Source of the DNA: Crambe crambe
Lineage: Eukaryota > Porifera > Demospongiae > Poecilosclerida > Crambeidae
Reading direction: 5' to 3'
NCBI GenBank assembly: GCA_963924555.1
Contig: OZ004582.1
Span: forward strand, 5,208,001-5,272,000
DNA: 64,000 bases
How positions within the stretch are numbered: the first letter of the stretch is position 1; each line of letters begins with the position of its first letter. The position numbers and the translations under genes are program-made. This document shows, one piece after another, positions 34,039 to 44,882 of this stretch. Under the pieces are notes generated by a model. It was given only the letters and a program-made list of their open reading frames with translations. It was not told the origin of the DNA and did no database searches.

Positions 34039-34323
34039 ATTCTAATAAATGAAGGTGATGTAGGGATGACTAGTCAACTGATAAAAATATATATATATAA
34101 AGTTGGAATACGAGAATGGATGAGGATGAAGTCGAATCCGGGTGTAGTCACTAGATGACACCCACATTTGACTTTATCCTTGCATAATAAAGTCGAATCT
34201 GGGTGTAGTCACTAGGTGATACATCCACATTTGACTTCATCCATGCATAATCTCATCCATTCAGACCTTGTTCCACCTCTTTTTTCACCAATCATCCCTA
34301 AAATAACTTCTTTCCTTTACTTG
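34039..34323. mobile_element. Degenerate GTAGGGATG-family MITE with internal repeats
   Basis: GATGTAGGGATGAC at 34057 and AATCATCCCTAAAATA near 34290 followed by TTTCCTTTACTTG match the ends of the other family members. Inside are two direct units of about 61 bp (34129-34189 and 34190-34251) starting AAGTCGAATC, each roughly self-complementary. Confidence 0.65.
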
Positions 34324-35675
34324 CCCACCATTGGCTATGGTATAGTGTTTGTACTTTGTTTTGTGCAGTTTCTGTAAGAAATTCACCATTCTTGCTACTG
34401 TTGATCGGAAGGTAATTGCATCCGACTTTTGTGTGCATGTACATACTCCAGGTTGGTTGTCAGGGGATACTATTTGTTATAATATTATGGTCTACAACCA
34501 CAACCATCCTGCAGTACAGCAGATTGCAATTACGAATTCAGAATATCAAAACCAAAACCTCCTTTCAAATAGTCCAACTCCAAAGCCATTTGAAAGTGAG
34601 GCTATGTAAATTTTGGTTTGCTGATTTCATGTTGGCAATCTGCTGTGCATTATTATCTAGAGTGCTTTGAAGTTGGCAGATGTAAACACAATAGAGAGTT
34701 TACATAGCTTTGTCTATACATACAGCCACATAAGGAGGTTATTATAAACAAAGCATCCAATAGCCCTTGTGGCTCATGAGAAAACCACAGACACAGGTCC
34801 AAGTACAAGAAATAACCAGCTGCTATCAGGTGAAGCAGTTCCAACTTTTCCCCATTACGCTCAAAATGTGTCCCATTCTTCTCTTTATTCCAGGCACTAG
34901 GCTAGACTATCATAATAGCAATGGGAAAGAATTGGTGCCTAAAATTTAATCTTTCCTAGTCCTACTGTGGAAATTATTATTCAGTACTAAATATTAATTC
35001 CCCTATACATGGGAAGAGTTGTTTCTGTAATAAAAGCAAGGCCATCTTTCCCTGATTTCAAAAATAGAGAGTATCCAAGCACAAAAAATAACAGCAATTT
35101 GAGCACTGTAACCATGTGATTTTGGATGGTACTATGAACGAAGTTATTATAAAATTAGAGAGCACAACAATGGAAACAACTGTTACTACTTGGGGTGAGC
35201 AAAGTGAGCCCACATTGATACTATGGAGTAAATTCTACTGACGATCCTTACCTCAAATATGGTAATGGTCATCAAAATTGTGAAATAATTATGGATGACA
35301 ATTCCTTGCTAAGAGAAGTCTTACTCAAGTACCTTGAGAGAGGGTGCGTTATTTACTTTTTCTATGGTACGGCAGCCACCTTTAGAGGCAAGTACCCATA
35401 GACATAATACATTCATTTTGCCTCTCAAGATGGCTGCCATCACTATAGCAATTGCTATGGAGCAAATGATTCACCCTCTCTATAAACCCACCATAAATAG
35501 CATGAATTGGAAGTGTGTAGATCAAGTGACCTGCCTACAGAGGTACAATATATATGTTAGTAAGGGGGTTATACTATGTAGCCAAGATATGAGAGGGAAT
35601 GTTGGAACAGTCCATTAAACCAGAGAAGTATCATGGCTTTTGTGTGTCTTTCTGAGGTAGGGTTAAGTCTCATGG

Positions 35676-35946
35676 GTCTCATGAGCCAGACCCTTTTTTC
35701 TTGGGGGGCAGGTGGCCAAACTGCATTAATTTAGACGTTTCATTTGTGCTAACTCAGCATCTCAGGGATGGCACAGGCATTGCGGTTTAACTGTGAGGTA
35801 GAGTGACATTTAAAAATTCCCATACAGTTTCTGCACATGTCTGCCACGATTTTTTGTCGCATAGTACAAACAAAATATCCGATGCAGTTTAGCCAGACTC
35901 TTTCTTATCCCCCACCCCCAAGAAAAAGGAGTCTGGCCCACGAGAC
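35676..35946. mobile_element. Inverted-repeat element (GTCTCATGAGCCAGAC ends)
   Basis: GTCTCATGAGCCAGAC, a TTTTTTCTTGGGGG block and AAACTGCAT at the left are mirrored at 35884-35946 as ATGCAGTTTAGCCAGACTC, CCCCCAAGAAAAAGG and GTCTGGCCCACGAGAC. There is no open frame. A TAA may flank both sides if the left limit is 35667; this is too weak to assign a superfamily. Confidence 0.6.
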
Positions 35947-36480
35947 TAATGTAGAGTCAGTACACATGTTCTCCCACTACAGCACACTAGTAATGCACAA
36001 TCAATAACAGAATTCCAAATCAGTTCCACTTTGGGGATCAGTTTATCTGTATATAGAAAGATGCTATAATGCTTGAGGGGTGAATGCATCACATCACCGA
36101 GAATATTATACCATCTCAGGTGATGCACCTGTGCTCTGGCTGTCAAGGACTTCTTACAGGGTCACCTCTAAAAACCACACCCACCCCACCTACACTAACA
36201 ATCAGCTAATTAGCAGATTCATATCAGCTCAAATAACTGCTAAGTGTAGCTATTTAACTACCTAGTTACGATACCTGGAATTTGAGTGTACAAAGACGCA
36301 AAGGCGAATAGATACATGGATGCCATAAGCCACATGAATAACTGCTTTGTAACGAGGTGGCTGTCACTGCTGATTGCCATCATTCCACGCTACAGTCTCA
36401 GACTGATCCTCTTCAGCTAGTTTACTATCCACGTGTGCAATGTTGGTAAAGAATCGTTAGTCACATGATCATATTATGAC

Positions 36481-38208
36481 CATAGATACTATAAACTACG
36501 TGTACGGGATTGGAAACGGCACATTAACCCGTTGAATCCGTGTCCGAGGGCGTGGCCTTGCTTAACTCTTTATCCGCGAGCAACGTAACGCGGGAGATTG
36601 CCGCTGCATCGAGCTAAGCTAGCTACTGATCTCTGTGATCCTCTGAGTTACCTATGGCCACTTGCATTCCACAAGTTAAAGGTTAGCTGACAACTTATTA
36701 TTGTATAAAAAAGGGAGAGAAAAAAAATGAAAAATAGGTAGCTAGGTGATATTTAAGTTAGAGGCTACTTCATATCTGCAGATAGTTGTGTGGAAGCTAT
36801 AAAAGCTGCTTGCCATAATATGAGCATGGATGCAGATTATGATACCTCCGTGGATAATTGTAAGATTTTAATTGACATGGCTACTAAGTTATATGAGCTA
36901 TACCAGCAACCCAATTCCATTATTACTGAGTTCAGTAAATGGCTTCTAGATTCTATCTCAAAAATCATTACAAAAGGTATAGAAAATTTTCAAGTATTAA
37001 GGAAAAATTATGGATTGAGTTTCACTCACTCCGGAGTTCATCTTCATTTATTGATAAGTGGGTGAAATTCCTCACTGATTGTGGCATAACCATTGAGCCC
37101 CTATTTTATCAGCAACTTACTCTGAATTTATTCATCTCACTGATAGAAAAAAGCATTACCTGTGACAGTTGATGATGATGTACACACCAATATAAAGGAG
37201 CTAATATATGAAGGACAGTGTGCAATTAGGTATATTGGAGGCTACATAGTCAGATCCATTCACAAAGACTGCACAGTCAAAGAAATTTTACTTGGACTTG
37301 ACGACTTACAACAGTGACGATAACATGGAACCATCTGAATCGGAGGAATGGATGTGTGGTGTGCCATCGATAGGGGAGGTTTAATCCACAGCTTTTATTA
37401 TACCCTATGTGCCATAGAATATAGTACACGGTGCCATTTTAATATAACAGGAATAGATACTCTCCCATGCACATTAACAAGATGTTCTGAATGATTATCT
37501 CCCCTAATTCTGCCTCTTTTACATCTCTGCAGATTCGACCCAATCATCACTAGCACTGTGAGACTGTTGCTGTCTTTTAGCATTGGAATACATACATTTC
37601 TTTGACTCATAGCTATAATTCAATTTTAATAATAGTCATTTTCAAAAAAGTGTAACAAATTAACTGTTTTCTCTAGGATCAAAAGCTTGTTACAGGTACA
37701 TATGGTAAGCATTGCTCTACCACTTTCAGTAGAGTGGTAGGCATTTTAGCTAATAGTAATGTTGGAAGTGTTACTACAGTTGAACTGGTTTTTTTCATCC
37801 AAATTGTTCACTCTGCTGAATGTAATAGTATTATATGACTTAAAATATGGTTAAGTACATGTAAGAAACTATTCTCCAACTAATTTTCATTGTCATTACT
37901 GTTCACTGTGAGTTCTAGGCAAGTTAATGTTACTAACATGCAAAAAAGTAGCCATTTTCACGGTAACTAGAGTTTATGAACTATTTCTGCAACTCTTTCG
38001 TGTAAAAGCTTTGCATAGTTACCTTGCTAATCCACCGCAGGAACTATTCCTCCTTTGGAGATGAACTTGGGATGCGTAGAACACGCGAAATTCGCCAAAA
38101 CAGGAAACTAACTTGTCTAGGAAACCTCGGACAAGGATGAATTACATTGCCATATACGGATGCGGGGGCGGGTTTCCAATCCCGTACACGTAGTTTATAG
38201 TATCTATG
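36481..38208. mobile_element. P-element-like DNA transposon remnant
   Basis: The ends are perfect 37-bp inverted repeats (36481-36517 and 38172-38208), starting CATAGATACTATAAACTACG. TTATGAC flanks both sides (36474-36480 and 38209-38215), a 7-bp target-site duplication. The interior holds transposase debris on the + strand: a fragment from 36790 (frame shifts near 36980) with KLWIEFHSLRSSSSFIDKW, then YIGGYIVRS at 37231-37257, similar to the YIAGYV motif of P-element/THAP9-type transposases, with a stop near 37315. TIRs starting CA and a 7-8 bp duplication fit the P superfamily, though hAT is an alternative. The perfect ends point to fairly recent movement by a trans-acting transposase. Confidence 0.8.
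36790..37317 (+). pseudogene. Transposase fragments within the P-like element
   Basis: Two overlapping frames carry one protein-like text: the first begins MEAIKAACHNMSMD, the second continues with the KLWIEFHSLRSS segment. A further frame shift separates the YIGGYIVRSIH segment. No catalytic triad can be mapped and no THAP domain is visible, so it cannot be autonomous. Confidence 0.65.
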
Positions 38209-38269
38209 TTATGACATGCATATGCATGTGATTCCTGTACATTAATGAAAAGAAGAACGTTAGGGGCTT

Positions 38270-38352
38270 AGTCTGGCGTAGCCAGCCCCAGGCACTTCCG
38301 GAACTCCTTACGCTGGAGTTCCGGAAGTGCTTGGGGCTGGCTGCGCCAGACT
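38270..38352. mobile_element. GC-rich foldback element
   Basis: Arms of about 38 bp, AGTCTGGCGTAGCCAGCCCC and CACTTCCGGAACTCC, are mirrored with very few mismatches around a 7-nt loop. It is 91 bp upstream of the first supported codon of the Roco gene and 60 bp from the P-like element, so two elements stand where the 5' end of that gene would be expected. Confidence 0.8.
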
Positions 38353-38442
38353 AGAAGGGGCTATGGAAGAGGTAAGCAAGTTAGTAGTTATACGGAGTTT
38401 ACTAAATTAGGGTATGACTGGCATTACATAAAAGCCTTTGAT

Positions 38443-41400
38443 ATGCATGACTGTACCAAGATTTTGGACCTTAGCTACGATGTACAATTCCATGATGTTG
38501 CTGCTCTGTGTGAGGAGCATCTCAGGACTAATTTTGAAATCATTATAGAGTATTTGTTGCAGGTTGATATCCTCCACCCCCTAACATCAATTCACTGGAA
38601 GGAATGCTGCGAGCTGCCAGAGAAAGTGAATTATGCTCAGTGTGTATTACTCAAGGGCAAAATATTCCTAGGAGGGTATATTTCTTCGAGAGTGTCAAGG
38701 GACTGTGCTAAGCTCTTTGTATCTTCAACTGATTTGACATCTTGGACTACATTTCCTACACCCACTACCTGCTATGCCCTTACCACCTATCACTCCCAGC
38801 TTGTCCTGGTTGGTGGGTACACTAATATGGCTCAAGTTTTGAATGAATTGTGGGTGAGTAGTGCAGAAGATATCAACTGGGAGTCATCACTCCCTCCAAT
38901 GCCAACACCACGTTATTCATCAGCAGCTGTCGAGACTGAAAACTCACATTACCTCATTGTAGCTGGTGGTATGGGAGAGAATGGTTGGATGTTGGATGTA
39001 GTTGAAATATTAAAACAAGGACAGTGGTCAACTCTTCCATCTCTGCCTGAGCGATGTACTCGTATGAATTCTATTGTCCATAATGGAAAATGGTTCTTAG
39101 TTGGAGGATATGATCACGAGGGTTTAATGTTTTACTGCCACTTGGATTCTCTTGGTAGCCAAATATCTAATTCTGCTACTCTTTGGAACATTTGCTCTTT
39201 TCCTCGTGGCTGTTACTGTTTGTCCTCGTTTGGAACTTGCTTAATTTCTATTTCATCTGAAATCAGTGTTTACTTGAACCAAAAGTGGATATTCTTAGAG
39301 GACCTGACAATATATGGGCTTGCTAGTATTGTTGCAGGAAATGAGTTGATTATAATAGGGATAACAAGTAACCGGGGCAATGAAGTTTTGAAGGCATCTT
39401 TACAAGGTGAGAGTTAATCATGCTTATATTCCCATGATGTTATTCGAATGTGAAAATTCTAAAAGATTCCCCTTCCCCCACATAATATGTATGCAGTGTC
39501 TCCTTTCGATCCTGATACTCACTTTAGTACACGGGCTCTGCATTGGCTGGAGGGCATGGGAATCCAGATTATATCATCCCTGGCTGACATTCATATGGAG
39601 CTAAAGACACTTGCTAGAGTTCCCATGACTGTGGATATCCAATACCAGACAAGTGACAAAATGTTTAAAGAACATCCTCAAGAGACTGTTGAAATATTTA
39701 TCACCCATTGGAAGTCGAAATCGCAAAGCAGCCGATACCCCCCAACCTGGAGATCACTGCTGGACATACTGAAAGACCTGGGATTGAACGAGTTGAGTCA
39801 GCGCATTGAAGATGCCTTTTATGGTAAGTAGAATGACTCCAAGCTAATAACGATTGGCAATCAAGTATTTTCTCTTTACTCCACATATGCTTAGGTCGTT
39901 CTCGAGAATATCTTGCTGCCTACCATCAGATCCTTGCCACTCGAGGATCCCTCGACATGCTCTTCCTCAAGATGGTCCTAGTTGGTCCTCCTCGGTTGGG
40001 AAAGACTTCGATGCGTCGCCGCATGACAGGAGAGATCACAGACATCAGCTCAGCTGGAGAATCAGAGGAGCCCAGCACGGGAGCAGTTGAGTCCAGTCAT
40101 GTCATCATTAGAAGCCTCTCTAGCACCACAGCCATAATAACAGCAGATAATTGGTCCTCTGTCGAAGGTCTTTCAGACGAGGCACGTATGCTCCTCCAGT
40201 TCTTCTACGAAACGAATTCCATGGTGGTGTCTGAACCTGCACCAACAGTTGATACTTTGCATCTTACTGCACCAGAAATGCCAGAAATAGTTGAGGTTCC
40301 ATCCAATTCAAATATCAGTTCAACTCAATTGAGTGTGGAGGTAAAAGGTGACGAGATGGAAGATGTGCGAGATGCAAAACCTCCGGTGGAAACTCAGCAC
40401 CTCAAATATGAAGAATCATCTGAATATAACCCCTTTGATGTCACCTATGCAATTGACATGAATGACATGCTGATGAAGGCAATGGCATCTAAAGATTGGA
40501 AGTAGATCAAGTATACGCTTGAATACACTGCTCTCATCAAGATGGAAGACACCGGAGGTCAGCCAGAGTTCATGGACATGTTGCCAGCTCTCGTAATGGG
40601 TCCTTCCCTGTATCTGATTTTCTGTAAACTCATTGATGATCTCAAGAGTCGTTACACCATATCATACCTTGATCGATCGTCGGGTGAGTCCACTGAACCG
40701 ATAGAATCCACATATACTGTGGAGGAGGTGCTTCTTCAAGCCCTCTCTGCCGTTGCCTGCTTTCGTTCTTATCCTGGGAAATCATCCAGTGATAGTCCAG
40801 TCAGTGTAGCTGCAAAGAATTTCCAACCTTCTTCAAATACAGTAGCCTTTATCATTGGTACTCACAAAGACAAAGTAACTGAAGAGCAGATTACACAATT
40901 TGACAATGAACTAAAACGTACCATCACTAACACCAGCTTCTACGAAGATGGGCTCGTTGAGTTTGCTTCAGAGGATCGACTAGTCCTTGCAGTCGACAAC
41001 AAAACAGGCGGAAAGGAAGAAGTGGACTCCATTCGTCAATTCTTTCAGGAGCGCATCAAACACCACTTTAAGAAGATCTCCATTCCTGCAGCTTGGCTCA
41101 TTTTCAGTCTCTGTCTTCGCAAGCAAGTGATGAGAACAATGAGCCTTGAAAATTGCATGCAACTTGCTCAGCAGTTTAGCATGCCCCCGGAAGAAACCAG
41201 AGTGGCTTTGTGGTTCCTCCATCACTATGCAGGAGTCTTGATGTACTTCCCCGACGTTCCCAAGTTGAAAGACATTGTCATTTGTGACATACAAATCATA
41301 TTTGATAGTGTGACCAACATGATTGTCCACACGTTCAAATTTGGTAAAGTGAACAAGGCAGCTCAGGAAAAATTCAGACAAACCGGACAGTTTTCATATG

Positions 41401-43831
41401 AAGAGGTGAAGAAAGCGTTGAAAGATCAAGAAAAGAGAGATGATCGTTTGGACTTCATTCCCTTCAAGGACATAATAGCAGCACTGGTGGAATTCTTTCC
41501 AATCTGGAAGAAAGGCAAGACTCCAGAGGAACGCAGTGAAGATATCAAGTACTTCGAAGTAGAAGATCTTCAAAAGGCGCTATCAGAGATCAAGAAAGAT
41601 TGTATACCACTGGAGCAACTGGTGAAGTTACTGGAGCACCTCAACATCATTGCTCCCATCAGTCAGTCCTCATCTGTTTGTAGTAGCAGTTCAGAAAGAT
41701 TCTATTTCATGCCATGCATCCTTCAAAATGCATCAAGGGAAGAATTGGATGCCCTTTGTCATGACAGTGACTCCAGTCTCTCATCACCAGCATCTCTATT
41801 GATATGCTATGAATGTGGTTTTGTACCCGTTGGAGTTTTCCCTGCTGCTATTGCTAATCTTGTTGTTCACAGCTCTCTGAAATTGATCAATGAAGGCATC
41901 AAGAAGAATCGAGTCCAGTTTCGATATGGAGCAGATTATGATGTAGTCACTCTCATCTGTCAACCAAAGTACTATGAGATTCGAATCACACGACGACTGT
42001 CATCTCCCAAAACTCCGGCACACATCATATGCAGTTCCATCCGAAATATCATCCAGTCTACTTTGAAGACAGTCACCTCCTGCATGAACTATGCCTTCTC
42101 TGTGGGTTACAACTTCTCCTTTGAGTGTCCCCTTCATCCTGGGAGGGACCATCTGTGCACGGTGGATAACAACGAGACTTCGCCGTATGTGATGGGTTGT
42201 CTTGAAAACATGAAAAATCCTCAACCTGTGGAAATGCAGAATCAGCATTTGGTGTGGTTTGGGAAGGTGAGTTATATTATATTTTGTCCTTTGTTATTGA
42301 TAGCACTATTCTTATACACAGCCTTTGACTGATAGTGAATTTAACATATGTGGAACTACTTTGATGTCACCATTGGGTAAGTAACCCCTAAATAATAAAT
42401 ACAACGTCCCTATTTCTTTATTATTAGTTAAATATACCCACCTTAAAAACATGTAACGAGCACAGGACTCGAACCTATACAAGCTCTCACTCACAGTTTA
42501 GCACACTGCCATGTTCACTGTATCTATACCAGGCTAATATTATTCCTGTAGCTCCAGACTTCCAAGCCTATGTGTCATCCCTCCCTACCTTTGCATACCC
42601 CCACCTGGAGCGACAGTTGGACTGGGACAGTGAAGGTGTGGACAAGGACCTGAATGTGATAGCAGACCACATGTTGGACTGGGAGGAGAAGCTCTCCACT
42701 CACCTGGGACTCACAGCCATTCACATCAGTGACATTAAGACCATGCATCAGAACAAACCTGCTCTCCAGAGGTGGGTAACTAAATATCTGTGGATTTGTG
42801 GTTTAGAAAAAAATGAAAGGAATTTATTATGGTTGAGGATTTATTTTTGTGCACTGGGACCGAATATTTTTCCCTAGTCAAGTACTAGCATATTGAATAA
42901 TGCATGTGATTGTTTGATTGACCTGTTATTTTCTATTATAGGAGAGAGGCATTGAGAAGGTGGAAGTGCCTTCGTAGTCTTCATGCTACTTATGGGAATC
43001 TGTTGAAATTGTGTGTGGATGCTGGACACACACAGTGTGCTGAAGCCATTTGTGAAGTGCTAAAGAAACATGGTAATTTTTTCTCTTAGCGATCAGTATA
43101 ATGTAACATTAAAAATCATTATCAGGAATTCACATTTCAAGCCATGTGGAAATTTCACACAAAATTGGTTTGAGGGAGTGGGGTATAGATTTTAAGGGGT
43201 GCCCTTTTACATGTCCAGGAATTGTTGAAGGATGATGAACATGTTAAATGAGCAATATGACTGGCATAGGAAAAGGGGGCATAGGGAAACTCATGTAAGA
43301 TCTTGTCATCTACACTCTGCCATAGGCCATTTACCAGGTCAAAAAAAAATGTCTGATCAAGATTTGCTCATATATCCCATTGCACTTAGGAATGTATCTA
43401 TAAAGGCTATATGGTCGATCGACTCTTGACATTATGTCAGATCATTTCAGTAATCCTCACTGTCTTATTGTACAGTTACAACTCAACAACCATCTCAGCA
43501 ACCATCTCTGCCAGTCATACCCCAAGCTATACCTGCCGATAGCCTGAAGACCAGGCCACACCCTCTGATTTTGTGTAAGGAGTTACAGGTCATCAGTGAA
43601 GAGTGGAAGGAGATTGGATTCTTCCTAAATATGGATGAACGAAAGCTGGAGGAAATACAGTGTAATACCCAGACCCCCTCTCAGTGCTTGAAGGAAATGC
43701 TGAAAGTGTGGTTGGCTAGAAAGCATCCTCCCCCAACCTGGGACACTATCATAGAGGTGCTGGAGTTCTTAGGACATAAAGACTTAGCTCACAAACTGAA
43801 ACAGAAGGCATTGGACTTGACACATACATGA
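38443..43831 (+). CDS. Kelch-Death-Roc-COR-Death-Death protein (Roco family) with one in-frame TAG
   Basis: Seven exons: 38443-39406, 39497-39823, 39895-42266, 42322-42376, 42552-42771, 42942-43072, 43476-43831 (1475 codons including stop). All junction phases agree. Residues 1-50 (ILDLSYDVQFHDVAALCEEH) resemble the end of a BTB domain, so the true start may be lost or upstream. About 50-321 are Kelch repeats. About 330-430 is a Death-like domain. Roc GTPase: P-loop GPPRLGKTS (461-469), DTGGQ (649-653), IGTHKD (751-756). COR-like winged-helix region with ALWFLHHYAGVL to about 1221. Two further Death domains follow (about 1240-1350 and 1375-1470). Codon 634 (40503-40505) is TAG between P-loop and DTGGQ with frame open on both sides. 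Roco proteins act as GTP-dependent scaffolds; Death domains suggest immune or cell-death signalling. A 180-residue gap between G1 and G3 contains an acidic insertion. Confidence 0.8.
40503..40505 (+). other. In-frame TAG inside the Roc domain
   Basis: KDWK is followed by TAG and then IKYTLEY...MEDTGGQPEF in the same frame. CAG to TAG would be the simplest single change. Splicing around it does not work: GT at 40502 with AG at 40540 would remove 40 nt and shift the frame. Confidence 0.9.
42455..42530 (-). tRNA. tRNA-Ser-like pseudogene in an intron (antisense)
   Basis: On the minus strand a T arm (ATAGG TTCGAGT CCTGT, 42462-42478) and an anticodon arm (GCAGT GTGCTAA ACTGT, 42493-42509; anticodon GCT, Ser) are separated by 14 nt, suitable for the long variable arm of tRNA-Ser. 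The 3' acceptor strand would be GCTCGTT, but no matching 5' strand or convincing D arm is present. It is probably a degenerate tRNA or tRNA-derived repeat. Confidence 0.3.
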
Positions 43832-44742
43832 TTCCTTTTTATTGGTCGTCATTGTTATAATATCATAATTCTTTACATCTACTATAGTTTATTGAGTTGA
43901 CGATCTTTACCGCGTCGCAGATAACCGGGCGCTTGTTATTATCCGGATACTGATCATTTTTGAATTCACGTCCTCTGATCCTATTGGTCACTTTTTTCCC
44001 GGGCTTTGGGCAGGAAAACTAAGAATGTTGACATGGCAGTATTTTTGTGGGCATTGGCATTGTACCCCCCACCACATCAGTGAATCGAGTTTGGTTTTTC
44101 ATGAGTGAATATACAGACTGCCTCTCCCCCGTTTCATAGATCCCAAAAGCTCATCGGCCGCCGTTTCATGTTCTACTTTAAGAGCGATACATGCCCTTAC
44201 AGTGCTCAGAACCAGTCAGGTAGCTAGTAACTAGCTTAGGGAACCAGCTCAGTGGTTGGAGTGGAGTCTTGCTAACTAGTGAAGTTACCGTGGTTCTTCT
44301 GAAGTTTCGTTCTCCGTGGCCCATGTTAAGCACGCAGACTGTTTCTGTGGACTGTGAAGACAACTTCTCTAGGTGAGTTGAATTGGCTAGGTTCAAAGAA
44401 GAAGTAGCTGGTGTCCATGCAGCTGTTTCTAGCCGTATTGCCTTGCCAAAGACACCCAGATATTCAAGCAGCTATGTGGTTAGCTACTATTAATCTCCTG
44501 TAGCTTTCTAGCACTGGCAGCTGGCATAGTTATAGGCTAGCTAACCACACTTAGGCTGGACAAAAAAAAATTTCATTATGCTGCAATTTCAGTTCTAAAG
44601 TTGGTGTGCAAATATTATTGCAGAGTAGCTAGGTAGGTAGCTGTGATTTTTTTTTCCTTTTTTTTTTTTTTTTTTTTTTGCTATCAAGCTATGGTTACAG
44701 AAGTTGATAATTTCTTGTTGCAGAACACACTGAGATTGAGGC
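43832..44742 (+). promoter_or_regulatory. Upstream region, 5' untranslated exon and intron of the TRAF-like gene
   Basis: 43880-44010 is more CpG- and GC-rich than the surroundings (ACCGCGTCGCAG, AACCGGGCGC) and contains ATTGG, a reversed CCAAT. A candidate non-coding exon ends at 44372 with CTAG followed by GTGAGT. A long T tract (44647-44679) precedes the acceptor TTGTTGCAG at 44715-44723. The start of transcription cannot be placed. Confidence 0.45.
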
Positions 44743-44882
44743 ATGGAGGGATATGATGCAAGGTTCGACCCTCCCTTGGACAAGAGACTGGAGTGTCCGA
44801 TCTGCCTGCTGGCACAGAGGGAGCCCATGCAGACCCCATGCGGCCACCGATTCTGCTCCACTTGTATCCTCAGGGCATTGAG
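44743..44882 (+). CDS. First coding exon of a TRAF-like RING protein (partial)
   Basis: The exon (44724-44882) opens after TTGTTGCAG, with the ATG at 44743, and ends at a GTGAGC donor in phase 2. It encodes 46 residues: [20 protein letters not shown], then [16 protein letters not shown]18, C21, C33, H35, C38 and C41 are the first six ligands of a C3HC4 RING; the last two must be in the next exon. The [20 protein letters not shown] wording is characteristic of TRAF-family RINGs, closest in my memory to TRAF6. These are ubiquitin ligases acting downstream of immune receptors. I could not find the following exons in the remaining 19 kb, so either the gene runs out of the window across a very large intron or the exon is a relic. 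Confidence 0.75.

Larger units (their letters stand above)
32740..36480. other. Intergenic region downstream of nuclease-like gene 2
   Basis: No gene is supported; all open frames are short and lack domains. 32800-33560 has traces of the flank following gene 1. Two inverted-repeat elements are present, at about 34039-34323 and 35676-35946. The rest is ordinary AT-rich sequence. Confidence 0.6.

Noticed and set aside
40502..40541. A 40-nt intron removing the in-frame TAG
   Set aside because: The donor is poor, the length is very short, and removal would shift the frame.
40980..41381. Minus-strand 133-aa frame
   Set aside because: It is a shadow of the COR-region exon of the Roco gene.
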